In this document: positions 52,673 through 64,000 of the stretch, one piece after another
Layout: every line of letters begins with the position of its first letter
How positions within the stretch are numbered: the first letter of the stretch is position 1
DNA from: Hydra vulgaris
Lineage: Eukaryota > Cnidaria > Hydrozoa > Anthoathecata > Hydridae
Length of the DNA: 64,000 nucleotides
Reading direction: 5' to 3'
NCBI RefSeq assembly: GCF_038396675.1
Contig: NC_088931.1
Span: forward strand, 17,837,501 to 17,901,500
Program-made: the position numbers and the translations under genes
Notes under the pieces: generated by a model
What the model was told of the DNA's origin: nothing
Databases searched by the model: none
What the model saw: the letters and a program-made list of their open reading frames with translations, nothing else

Positions 52673-53219
52673 TGTTATAAGGGCCTAAAATAAATTACTC
52701 CTAATTGTAAGAAAGTCACCTGTATCATATGTGAAGAAAGCTTTAAATTTTTTTATTTTTTCTGCCAGTATAATAATAGTATACCTAGATACTAATAGTA
52801 ATTACTATCTATGGTATACTATAGAGGTAATCAATGACAGAAGTTTAATTGAAGCTTAGTAAAACACCATATTGAAAATGCGAGACACCAGCGTTCTATA
52901 GTTGTTAAAGGTTTTTGTATAATTTATGGAAATCATGTTTATTTTACTTTGTATTATTTAAAAGCCTTCTATTTTTTGTAAATTTCATTATACTGCAATG
53001 AGTTCCATTATGTGTAATAGTCTATATATTAATATCTATATTTTTTAGAATTTTACTCTTGCATATAGAAAATATTACATTTTTTGTTCTGAAGGAAAAA
53101 AGAAACTTATTATATTGTGTACAATTATTAATAAATAATGTAAAGTTTTCTTATAAATATTTTTTATGTTGATTACTATTTTTTATGTTATATACTATAA
53201 TGTAATTTTTTTTTAGTAA

Positions 53220-53297
53220 ATTTTTTTTATTTCAGTGATATTTTTTTTACAGTTAACCTGAAAATAATACAAATTTGAAAATAATTATGAATTAGTT
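53220..53297 (+). promoter_or_regulatory. Two candidate splice acceptors upstream of the 53298 start
   Basis: TTTTTTTATTTCAG (ending 53235) and GATATTTTTTTTACAG (ending 53252) precede the ATG at 53298. Either could join a 5' UTR exon or a trans-spliced leader. An in-frame stop (TAG in GAATTAGTT) lies just before the ATG and supports this start. Confidence 0.5.
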
Positions 53298-55835
53298 ATG
53301 GAGCTTATAAACCCTTTTAATGAACAGTACTTTGGTTTGTTTGGAAATAATGAACATAGTGAAAATGAATTGCTTTCAAAGAGTCCATCTTATAAAAGCG
53401 AAGTGTTAAACATTGATGTACCAAAATATTCTAAAATTGACAAAACTATAATTCAGGAATCTCCTTTAAAAAATATTCTTAAAGTACAAAAAGAATCTCA
53501 AAACAAGAACTTTTTCCAAGCTCAAGTGAATATGAGTAAACAAATAAATATAAATGACAACACATTTCATAGTGAAAAATGTATTAAAAATTTAAGCCAA
53601 AAAGATAAATTGTATTTATTTGGTAAAAATGTTAAAAAAAATAAATCACCTTTAGGTATTATAAATACAAATAATCAAAGTGAGTGTCCTTCCAATCATC
53701 AAAAAAGTCTCTTTGGATTTACTGATTATTTACAAAGAAACCAGTTACCTGAATCTTTTTATTTTAGCGACAGTTTTACACAACACAAATGTGAGTCAGA
53801 ACTTTACAAAAAGTCTACATTGTTACCTAACTGTGAACCACTTCAGATCCAGGATAATAAAAGTTTGATCTCTAGAGAAAGAGTAGAACCAATTTTTCAT
53901 GGATCTCTTCCTATGCAAAGGAGTTTAAGCTCATTTGACCCTTCTATTTTAAAATTTACTAAAATAAGATCTTATCCAGCATCTTTAGATCATAGTTTTC
54001 AAGAAGAAAACCCACAATTTCCAGTAATAATAAATGATAAAGTATCACAGACACATGAAAGATATTATGCTAACTTGGGTGTATTGAAATATCAATTACT
54101 AGAGCAAAATGAAGTATGCACAGGTTTATGGCAAAATAATTATTATTTTCCAACTGAAAGCCACACATTCGAAAATAAACAAAATCACTTTTATTCTAAT
54201 AAATGTATAAACACACCAAAAAACTATTTTCAGTACAGTAATAGCCTAATGGGCAATCAAAATGAAATTTTTGAAGGATCACATTCATCAAAACACTTTT
54301 TAAGAACATATAATCCACATGCTTACTTTTACAATAACCCTTCATTAATTTTTCCACCATTGGACATATCAAGCTACATCAATACGTCTGTTTATCCACC
54401 TGATATTGGAATGCAGTTAATAAATGATCAGTCTCATAATATTTGGCAGGATAGTAGGGAAAACAAAAACCATACTCTAAATGAAAACAACTCTTTGTTT
54501 GCTGAAGAATCTTTTTTTTCAGAAAATTCTATAAATTGCACCTATCCATCAAATAATTTTCTATATAATAACTCGTATGGAAACAATGATATCTATTCTG
54601 ACTTTTATGTTAAATCAAAGTTTAGTTGTGGCGATGTTGAAAGCCCTTACTTTCCAAGTTTTTGTGACGCCGAGAATGTTTCAATAAATTGTACTGATCA
54701 GGAAATTTCTGCTATCAATCCAATAATTAAGAAAAATGATCCCTCAACAAGTTTGTTAAATTCTGCCTCTATTTTAGAGAATACAATGTTATTGGAAAAG
54801 AAACAATGCATATCAGCACTTAAGAAGCAAAAAAAAAAACAAAAAAAAAAAGCTAAACCAATACTATGCAGCCAACCAGATATGCAAAGCAAGCAGAGAA
54901 TTAATAGTATTTCTGAAAAATGTGAAAAGAGTAAGTCTACCAATACATCAAATAGCAAATTAAAAAGAATTCTTGATCAACCTTGCATTAACTCTTGTAA
55001 GTAAACAAATGTTTAATAATTATAAATATTAAATAAAAATAAATATTAAGTTTTGTTGATTACTTGCAAGATTATTTTAATCTTTGTGAACATTTTTTTA
55101 ATTTTATTTTTATAATAAAAGTTTAATTTTTCCACACAGCAAAAATGTTCAATTGTTGTAAATGCATTATTTGCAATGACTTTAAGAGCAATGTAATAAA
55201 CAATAATGTTGTTAACTGCACACATAATAAAAGGCAAAAAATGGATGTTGATTTTTCATCAAAAGAAAAAATATTTAATGGTAATAAAGATGAATATGAA
55301 GAATGTTTAAAAGACCTTACTGTTGATATTTCATTTAATTCTCAAAAAAATTTTGCTTGTACTGATAAAAGTCTTCTGTTTCAAACATCCCAGTGTGATA
55401 ATAATGTAAATAACAAAATGGATTCAGATTTGCTTGTTAGTGGTTCTTTTTTAAATCTAGTACCTTTAAGATCATTTGATGCATCACCATCGCAAATACT
55501 GTCAAAATCAAGTTCAAAAAAACATCGAGATGAAAATAAAAAAATATCCAGAAGTTCTCCCAAGCAGAAAATACAATTTGTTAAGAAAAAAGTGCATGAA
55601 CAGCAAAGTTGCTATGAAAAAGTTTGCTTTTATTTCTCAAATTTAAAAAAAGAAAATCAGCAGGAGTGTTTTACTAACTATTTTATTTTTGACATCATTA
55701 AAGCACAATTAGAATTATGTGTCACATTAAACTTGTCAATTAGAATCGAAACAATTGTTTTTCGGAGAAGTCAACACAAATGGAATAAAGTACAACCCTT
55801 CAATAGAATATTTATTGCAATTTTCCTAAATTCTT
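53298..55835 (+). CDS. Large low-complexity protein of unknown function, two exons seen, 3' part uncertain
   Basis: Exon 1 (53298-54996) codes 566 residues and ends in phase 1 at a consensus GTAAGT. The intron ends in TTTTTCCACACAG, and exon 2 (55140-55835) restores the frame for 231 more codons, ending again in phase 1 at GTAAGT. The protein is rich in Asn, Ser, Phe and Tyr, without signal peptide or membrane segment. It has a basic patch near residue 510 (KKQKKKQKKKAK) that could be a nuclear signal. Exon 2 begins with a Cys-rich peptide (MFNCCKCIICNDFK) and ends with a more ordered stretch (VCFYFSNLKKENQQECF ... LCVTLNLSIRIETIVFRRS). No known domain is recognised. Length of open frame and clean splice sites argue for a real host gene. 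A possible last exon is at 61619-61734. Confidence 0.75.
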
Positions 55836-56413
55836 GTAAGTTTTTTCTTGTTCATTAAGCAGCTTTCAATTTTTTATATCTGTTTTATTTGTATCAATCA
55901 ATTATTTGTTAAAAATTGTATTTTATGTTTAATACATTTAGCCATTTCTTTTTTGGCTTACATTCATTAATTACGATTTGTTATGCAATAGTTAAGATTG
56001 ATAAATTTGTTCTGTGCAAATAATCCATACTTGGATTAATTGCACAGAACAAATTTATCAATCTTAACTAATTTGATTAATTGCAATTTGCTATTAAGTT
56101 CTACTGTTCTATAATTATGTTTTGTTAAGTATTTATTTTATAATGAATTATTTTCATTATTGGATTATGTTTTTTATAAACTAATTTACCAATAGTTATT
56201 CGCTGTTTCAGATCTTATGTTTTATATCAATAACAATATTTGTTTCTGTAAATAAAAATAACATTAAGTATCAAAAACAATAACAAAATAACTTATGACA
56301 GCGGTGGTACTGATGCTAAAACTGATGGTGGAGGTAGTGGTGATGTTTTAGATAGTACTGACGTCAGTTGGGATGGTGTGAGTTTGTTGCTTTTTTTTTT
56401 TTCCTGCATACTA
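55836..56413. other. Probable intron of the 53298 gene, first part
   Basis: Begins with GTAAGT. Contains the hairpin at 55989-56070 and a GTGGTGATG-rich stretch near 56310. No exon recognised. Confidence 0.5.
55989..56070. repeat. 82 bp near-complete palindrome
   Basis: Perfect 31-base arms begin TAGTTAAGATTGATAAATTT and end with the complement. The loop itself contains TAATCCA / TGGATTA, so almost the whole segment can pair. Confidence 0.92.
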
Positions 56414-56662
56414 CCCTGCAAACATTCCATATTGGAATTTCAGCAGACCTATATAGGCATTTTTGCTAATCAGTTTTGCGTGGCATCCGCCAAAAATAGC
56501 TGGTCAATGACTAGCCACTATGTCAGAAAGTTATCTTCTTGCCATTTATAGTGGCTGCCTCTAATGGTCCACTAAGTAACTGATGAGCAAAACTCCAATG
56601 GACTGCTAAAAAAATGGCCTATATAGGTCCACTGCAAATCCACTAAAACAATCAATGCTGGG
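56414..56662. mobile_element. MITE with CCCTGCA / TGCTGGG ends and TA duplication
   Basis: Ends CCCTGCAAACATT and AATGCTGGG, flanked by TA (56412-56413, 56663-56664). Internal complementary pairs include CCTATATAGG near both ends and CACT / AGTG blocks. Non-coding, 249 bp. Confidence 0.75.
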
Positions 56663-58045
56663 TATAATGCTGCAGTTGCAGAAGCTTTAAGGGGCATGAT
56701 ACATTATTTAGGATTTCAGGTCAGGGAAAACAGGGGAAAGTCAAGTAATTGGATATCTGCTAAAAAAAATCAGGCAATAATCAGGGAAATAAGGTTACTT
56801 TTGAAAAAATCAGGAAATTAGGGGAAATACCTCTTCATCAAACTTTTTTAACCTAAGTAAATTTTATATATTTATATTCGTATACGTAATATAAACTTTT
56901 ATTCGACAGATAATTTAATCTTGATACTTTAAATGTGGGTTGAATTTTTTTATTTTTTGTAACTAAAGAAGGATTTTTCCAAAAGAACCTAAGTCTAGTT
57001 TTTCTGAAGTTGAGTTTATATTAAATCAGGGAAAACAGATAGTGGATCAGGGAAAACAGATGGTGGATCAAGGAAAATCTGGGAAATCCACTCTAAAATA
57101 TTGGCAGACACCATGTTATTCTAATATAGTGTCACAGGGTGACCAACCTGAATTTTTTGGTGCACAATCAAGGTTTACAACAGTAAATATTGTGCTGCAG
57201 TAATTTTCTGAATTCTACTAAAAAAGCATGACCCTAATGGGAACAGAACATGTGTTGAAATTCAATTTATAAAAGCCACTGCAACATTTAGACAACATTG
57301 CACAATATTGAATATAATATAAATATCGACATTATAACTGCAGGCTGCAAGTTCTGAAATATTAGTTACAAAGCTAACTTGCTGAAGATTTGGCATTCCT
57401 TAAGTCAATAAAAGGTGATGGAGCAGCCAGCTTTAATGCTTATGATAAGTCTCTAGCTAAGAAAATTTCCAGATGCCATGTTCAATAGGCTGTAGCACAG
57501 GAGCATGTAAAACATTTCAAATATTGACATTGAACCTTCAAAAGCAACAGTATCTGAATGTTTGACAGATAATGTTGAGACCAACTCTAGTTCCACTTTG
57601 ATAGTAACAACTCTAATGAAGATAATGCCGAATGCAACAATAAATGGAACAATTGCATTAGACAACCAGGTCTAATTTGACAGCAATGTAACAGGCTATA
57701 TTAATTATTTTTTACCAACAAAACATCCCATCAAAACCTTTTTAAAGATTGATTCTATTTACCAATAGGAGTCTATTTCAAGTGGCTTTCAAATTCTTCA
57801 TTACTGTATGTGGAAAATGTTAAGTTACAAGTTTTGTTACTCATTTTAAGCATTTTTTCCACCAGTATGGTTAGATTTTGTGTAAAGTGAGGTGTGAAAT
57901 ATTTTTATTTTTTAAGTTTAGAAGATAATAACTACCTATGAGTGTCTAATTATTGGGCTCTCCTAGAGGGTTGTTCAACATGGCGATTTTCCATTAGGCC
58001 CCCAATTATATGGTTTCTTTATTGGTAATAAATTATTGTATTTAT
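56663..58045. other. No gene recognised; AGGGAAA-rich stretch
   Basis: Between 56700 and 57085 the phrase TCAGGGAAAAC / CAGGGAAAT recurs at irregular spacing. The stretch 57170-57700 has some codon-like structure but stops in all frames. Not assigned. Confidence 0.4.
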
Positions 58046-58246
58046 CATCCTTCAAAATTAGGAAAAATGAGGTTGGCAATAATTTGCTAACCTCAATCTT
58101 TTAGATGTCGGCAAAAAATAGTTTGATACAAAGGTTTTACCATAAAACATAGAAATGAGGTCGGCAAAAAATTGCTGACCTCAAACACTTTTAGGTCAAC
58201 AGTTAGGTCGGCATTGCCAAATGCTGACCCTAATTCCAAGGGTTGT
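58046..58246. mobile_element. MITE relic related to 27957-28092
   Basis: The right end CTAATTCCAAGGGTTG and internal GAGGTCGGCAAAAAAT / GCTGACCT pairs match the MITE at 27957. The left end (CTTCAAAATTAGG) is degenerate. Confidence 0.6.
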
Positions 58247-58589
58247 TTATTACTTTTAATGTAATAAGTATGATATATTAAATATAATTTATTTTTTTCA
58301 AACTATCAGTCATTATTAAGGGTTGAGTTCCTATATGTGGACCCTATTGATTACCAACAAAAAAAATTGAAAAATTTAATGGTACACGTTAAATGCTTTT
58401 CGAAACAACTTTATTGTTTAGATATTTAGGCATAAAATATTTAAAATATTGAACAATTTTCCAGTGTAAAAACAGTTTATTAAAGAAAGAGTTAAAACTT
58501 GTTAAAAATAAAAAATGTTACCATCTTTTGTGAGTGTTCAATATACAAAATAGGGAAATTGAAAGGAAAAGAAAAGCATTTTGATTTTT

Positions 58590-59370
58590 ATTATTCTGAT
58601 TCATTCCCAGCAAGGCTGCAAGCAACCACTATTAAGTTGGGAGTTACTAAAATTGTATTATTATAAATATAATTTATTATTATATAATATATATTACTAT
58701 TAAATATATTAAGTGAGGAAACGGTTGACAGAAGACTTGAAAATTTGTAGGTTGTATAAATAAGGATAACATGAATAAAGATAACATGAAGATGGGAGAG
58801 AGTTCCAAAGGGTTGAAGTGCAGGGAAAAAACTAGACAAATAAAATTTTTTAGAGCATGCAGGTAAAATAATGTAAGTAGAGTAAAATAATGAGACTTTG
58901 CTGAATGATGAGTCAAGAGAATGAGTTTTAGTTAATGGAACTTGAGATGATAGCTCCTTTAAGCGGTAACCATAATAGTATTTGTAGAAAAAAGAAAGAT
59001 ATGCAACTTTATGATAATGGGAAAGCTTAGCAGATAGAGTGGGTCCAACTATGTTTACAATGCATTTTTGGACTTTGTCTGAAGAGAAAGAGCATCATTA
59101 GAAGAACTATCCCAATTATGACAACAGTATTCCATACAGAGACAAATAAGAGATTTGAAGAGGTAGAGAATGGAATCAGGAATAAGAAATTGGCGAGTAC
59201 GATAAAGAGAAGCAACCTAAGCAGATGCTAATTTAGCTATTGATTGTATATATGGTTTCCATGAAAAGTTAGTAGTAAACAATGAACCAAGAAGATGTAA
59301 AAAAGAGGACTCAGTAAAAGGGTTGCCATTTATTAATATAGGAATGCTGTTTGCAGTAAATAACTGAGTT
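58590..59370 (-). mobile_element. LINE fragment, C-terminal reverse-transcriptase region
   Basis: Minus-strand peptides IPILINGNPFTESSFLHL, LFTTNFSWKPYIQSIAKLAS, VASLYRTRQFLIPDSILYLF, KSLICLCMEYCCHNW and SNDALSLQTKSKNAL, with stops. Same jockey/CR1-like family as 43490-44060. Lies within the putative intron of the 53298 gene, in antisense orientation. Confidence 0.8.
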
Positions 59371-59889
59371 TATAGTTATATAGATTTATAATTATAAAGA
59401 TTCAACAGTAAAAAATCAACTAATAGATTAAAATTTTAAAAAGCATTGCATCATAGTTCTCTCCATTGTTGGTCATGGTCTCCCTCGTCCAGGAAAATGC
59501 CATTAAAATCTGAGGAGAATAGGAAAGAACCCCATAGGAGTTGAGTATAAGTTCTGGTCTCCATTGCCTTCTAATGCTTCCTCTATTGGAAAATTAACTA
59601 TAAGGCTCGGTCACCTAAGTATTTTTTTTTTCTTCATAAAAGTTATAATTATCAGGTTTTTATTTAGTTATAGAACCTTCAGCTGTACAGCGGCTGTTTA
59701 GAGAGCATTAGTGAACTCAAAGTATAGTTAAGGTTCAGCAAAGTACTGAAAAAAGTACTAGCACTAAAATTTATTAAAATAACGCTATAGCTTTTTAACA
59801 CTAAAGCAAAGATCAACTGTCATATTTCAAAGGCATCACAGGCGGTATTCCAATAATAAATATTGTTATTTGTTAATAAAAGTGGATTA

Positions 59890-60262
59890 GACCCATTGAG
59901 GAATCTCCGTGAAAAAAAAGCCATTCTATCAATCTACTGTGTTCATCTATACCCTTGCTTTGTTCAGAAATGATGACTAAGTGTGGTTTGGCAATATTTT
60001 GGATCCTGATTTTGAAAAAAGGATTAAACTTTTTCAAGCAAGCTACATAAATATTCCTGTCTTAGTCACACCAAAAGTTCATGCTGTGTTTTATCATGTA
60101 CCACAATTTATTGGTAATAAAAAAATCAGCCTTAGTCTATTTAGTTAACAAAAACAAAGGTTTTCCATTCAAGTTTCATTATGTACCACAGTTTATAGAA
60201 AAAAAGAAAATCAGCCTCGGTTTACTTAATAAATAAAAACAAAAGGTTTCCATTCAAATTTT
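59890..60262 (+). pseudogene. Fragment of an uncharacterised mobile-element protein with internal duplication
   Basis: Plus-strand peptides ILILKKGLNFFKQATYINIP, VLVTPKVHAVFYHVPQFIGN and KKISLSLF resemble the TPKVH..xxHVPxF block found, from memory, in a repetitive animal protein family linked to DNA transposons. The segment 60089-60175 is duplicated in tandem (60176-60262) with mutations (YHVPQFI versus HYVPQFI). Confidence 0.5.
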
Positions 60263-61618
60263 AAACTTTGCTAGGAGAAATATAACCATATTTGACTGAG
60301 AGAAAAGATATAATACTCATTCTGATAATTTAAAACAACTTCTTAATTTACTTGTTGATTACAACAGCAAGAAATTATAACAAGAAATTGTAATTAAAAA
60401 AGCTAGTTTCATTATTTAATATTTAAAAATATTCATTTTACTATGTTTTATTCAGAATAACTTAAACTATAATTGAATAACTAGAAATAAAAGATTTAAT
60501 TTTGTTTACTCTTGTTGTTTTTTCTCTCCAAAGTTATAAGGTTTTATTTAAAGTACAATAAAATATCTTTTTTAGACCAGGATGTTCAGAGATAACTAAA
60601 GGTCTGGGAAAATTGAGTTTGCTGGCATATAAATGACAGTTAAAATTTTTTAATATAATTTTTAATTATTGGCTTGCATTAGTGTAATACTACAATTATT
60701 TGGGCAGGTTTATCAGTTTTTGTATGATCATCTTATTAGACATGTAAAACCACAACTGCATTTTATTTCAACATGGTGATTCACCATGTCACCACACAGC
60801 TGCATTACCCTTGTGGTTGGGCCTGACTCCAATCCAGAATTGAACTTTGTGGGCATTTATAAAAAAAAAGGTTGCTGAACAGAACCCAACCCAAGTCAGT
60901 AATAGAAATTAGTAATAGTAATAGAAATGATAAAGCAAGACCACTTGCATAACTCCATCATACTGTGACAATTTAGTTAAATCTTTTAATTTTTTTTTTG
61001 TGTTTTTGTAGTAAACTAATTGACTGATTCATGTATAATAAAATTATTAAGCTAATAAATTTGTTTCATATGTTTGCTTATGTCAAAGCACATAAAACTA
61101 AAAAAATTGATAAAAACTAAAAATACATATATATATTTTTAAAACTGATTTCTTCAAATATTTTTTATCTGTTACCAGAAGTAAAAGAGTAGGGTTAAAT
61201 CCAAAACTTTGTCTAATATGTTTTTTCAATAAGATCTATGACTTATTAATAGGTTTCTTTAATTTTAGTATATTAAAATTTTCTTTGATGAGGTTTTTTT
61301 AAGTTTCTTAATAGGCTTTTGTCTAATAAGTTTTTTATATGATTCTTTTTAAATTGATACAAATTTATTATATATTTATATATTATTTATTTTATTATAT
61401 ACCGTCTGCTCAAGCTTTTTATTTGAGAAATAATACTTAGTCTATAAGAGCCTGAGATCTTTCTCCAATAATATTATGTCCATAATTGTTTGATACTGTA
61501 TAATGATATAATCTATAATCTAATACGCATTTTGTTAAACATTAATTAAAATGAATAAATTTAAAATCATTAAAAATTGTTTTGCATCGTATAATGCTTG
61601 TAAATTTTATTATAATAG
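60263..61618. other. No gene recognised
   Basis: AT-rich sequence. A strong acceptor-like tract (ATATCTTTTTTAG) occurs near 60575 but is followed by stops in all phases within a few codons. Confidence 0.45.
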
Positions 61619-61734
61619 ATAAAAAAATCCATAAGACTCGCAGAAGAAAACAATTGAATCCGAAAAAAAGAAGTACACAGCAGTATCATATGTATTTGGA
61701 GAATGTGCAAGAGTTAAGCTTGTCTAGACTTTAA
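61619..61734 (+). CDS. Possible terminal exon of the 53298 gene
   Basis: After TTATTATAATAG at 61618 the sequence is open in the phase required by the exon ending at 55835. It encodes KKIHKTRRRKQLNPKKRS then TQQYHMYLENVQELSLSRL and a TAA at 61732-61734. The basic patch resembles a nuclear or RNA-binding signal. Evidence is phase compatibility and openness only; other exons could intervene, and the chance of a random match is about one in three for phase. Confidence 0.35.
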
Positions 61735-61753
61735 TTTTCAGTTTAAGCTATTA

Positions 61754-62838
<1,085 letters not shown>

Positions 62839-62900
<62 letters not shown>

Positions 62901-63056
62901 TTATATATATATTATATATATTTATATATATATATAATATATATATATATATTTATATATATATATATATTGTATATATTTATATATATATATAATATAT
63001 ATATATATAATATATATATATATTTATATATATATACACATATTCATATACATATA
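62839..63056. repeat. Interrupted (AT)n / TTTATAT microsatellite
   Basis: AT repeats interrupted regularly by TTTATAT and AATATAT, suggesting a higher-order unit of about 30-60 bp. It directly abuts the MITE at 63059. Confidence 0.9.
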
Positions 63057-63058
63057 TA

Positions 63059-63962
63059 GGGGAAAGACGCCTATGATGGCATACTTAACTTTGAAGCTTC
63101 ATTATTCAGTATCCTGTAGACCATGAACAAAAGTTTTGATATGAATACATTCTTTGTTACATGTAGAATAATAACTACCCCAAGAGTTTTTATCAATTTT
63201 ATTTTTATATTAGTTATTTTTATTTAAAAAAACAGCACAAGTATGCCATCATAGGCAACTACTGCTCCTATGATGGCATAGGGGAGGATGGGGCTGGTTA
63301 GCATCAAGTGTAACTTGATAATTTCATTTGACCTTAGAGTCTTCCCTCAGAAATGCCAGAAATTACGCGTAATCATCCAAATTAACCCTTTCGTGCTATA
63401 CAGCAGCAGTGTAGAATTTCACGCATGCGCATGAGAGATATTGCGTTTTATGTGTTTTTTGGACTAAAAATTTTTTAGTGAAGTAAAAATTCCTTTTTAC
63501 TTCCCTAACAAATATGTTGTTTTTATGAAAGAAAAAAGGTTTTCTCAACTCGTCAATATTGCAACACACCTAACTCGTCAGTTTGCCATCATAGGAAGAA
63601 TTCATCATTTTCATTTAAACAAGCTATGTCTGCCTTGTTCAAAAGATAAAATTAAAATAAGTATTCTACTAAATGCACAAAACTTGGAAATTAAATGCAT
63701 GAAAATTTCATTTCTGCACAGTTGATAATAAAATCACAATCTTAAATATTTAAAGGGATTAAAAATACAACAGCACATCCCAAAGTCGATTTTTGTTGAT
63801 TATAAAAGCAAAATTTGTGCATAAGGGACGTATTTTTACTAAAATTAATGTAAAGTCAGTATAAACATGTTGGTCAAATCACTTTTTTGCCATAACCAAT
63901 ATTTATGAAAATATGACCGGTATGCCATCATTGGCGCTATGCCATCGTAGGCGCCTTTCCCC
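63059..63962. mobile_element. 904 bp pogo-type MITE with GGGGAAAGACGCC termini
   Basis: Ends GGGGAAAGACGCCTATGATG and the complement ending GGCGCCTTTCCCC, flanked by TA (63057-63058 and 63963-63964). The motif GCCATCATAGGC, in either orientation, occurs at about 63071, 63241, 63268, 63582, 63921 and 63938. Short frames inside lack transposase motifs, so it depends on another element for movement. Confidence 0.88.
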
Positions 63963-64000
63963 TACATACCTAATCAATTTATTAGACTCAAACTCAATAC

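Noticed and set aside
56281..56400. Exon candidate with GGTGGTACTGATG codons (Gly/Asp-rich)
   Set aside because: Short simple-sequence stretch without matching splice sites in the needed phase.
56570..56600. Second hammerhead-like CTGATGAG
   Set aside because: No GAAA and no GC stem follow at the required spacing; part of a MITE.
60575..60640. Exon after the acceptor-like ATATCTTTTTTAG
   Set aside because: Stops in all phases within a few codons.

Overview
The window is AT-rich animal DNA with long (AT)n microsatellites, spliced genes, and dense remains of many transposon families: Tc1/mariner, pogo/Tigger, hAT, Penelope-like, LINE, tRNA-derived SINE and MITE. This fits a cnidarian, most likely Hydra. 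That is an inference from composition, transposon content and the cnidarian-like CPEB gene; no species marker is present.

Only one host gene can be named with confidence. A CPEB1/Orb-type cytoplasmic polyadenylation element-binding protein lies on the minus strand. Its start codon is at 6275-6273, and eight coding exons with matching splice phases run down to 824. The rest of RRM2 and the C-terminal zinc-binding domain lie beyond the left edge. A second probable host gene on the plus strand starts at 53298 and has two large, phase-compatible exons (53298-54996 and 55140-55835). It encodes a long low-complexity protein that I do not recognise. A possible last exon lies at 61619-61734.

From about 8.9 to 52 kb the window is largely transposon debris. 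(i) 8.9-13.7 kb: SINE and transposase relics, then a pogo-like element (10529-13670) carrying a nested Tc1/mariner-superfamily element (10889-12907). The nested transposase has a RING-H2 finger in front of its DNA-binding and DDD domains, and its inverted repeats are arrays of 22-25 bp units. (ii) 14.2-17.4 kb: a hAT remnant split by a MITE, a LINE fragment and a SINE. (iii) 17.6-19.1 kb: a Penelope-like element with YVDD reverse transcriptase, GIY-YIG endonuclease traces and a hammerhead-ribozyme-like core. (iv) 19.2-23.5 kb: MITEs, large palindromes and a 310 bp fold-back element. (v) 24.1-27.5 kb: a complete but decayed hAT element with BED finger, TIRs and subterminal repeats. (vi) 28.6-35.4 kb: two head-to-tail decayed genes of related, uncharacterised repetitive protein families. 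(vii) 35.8-37.5 kb: a Tigger element whose transposase ends in a PCNA-box motif. (viii) 37.8-44.1 kb: hAT and LINE fragments and MITEs. (ix) 46.9-50.0 kb: a TIR-bounded element with a two-exon transposase-like gene.

The right end (52-64 kb) holds the second host gene, whose putative intron carries MITEs, a LINE fragment, palindromes and a transposase fragment. It ends with a complete 904 bp pogo-type MITE at 63059-63962. I saw no rRNA, intact tRNA, CRISPR or bacterial-type operon.
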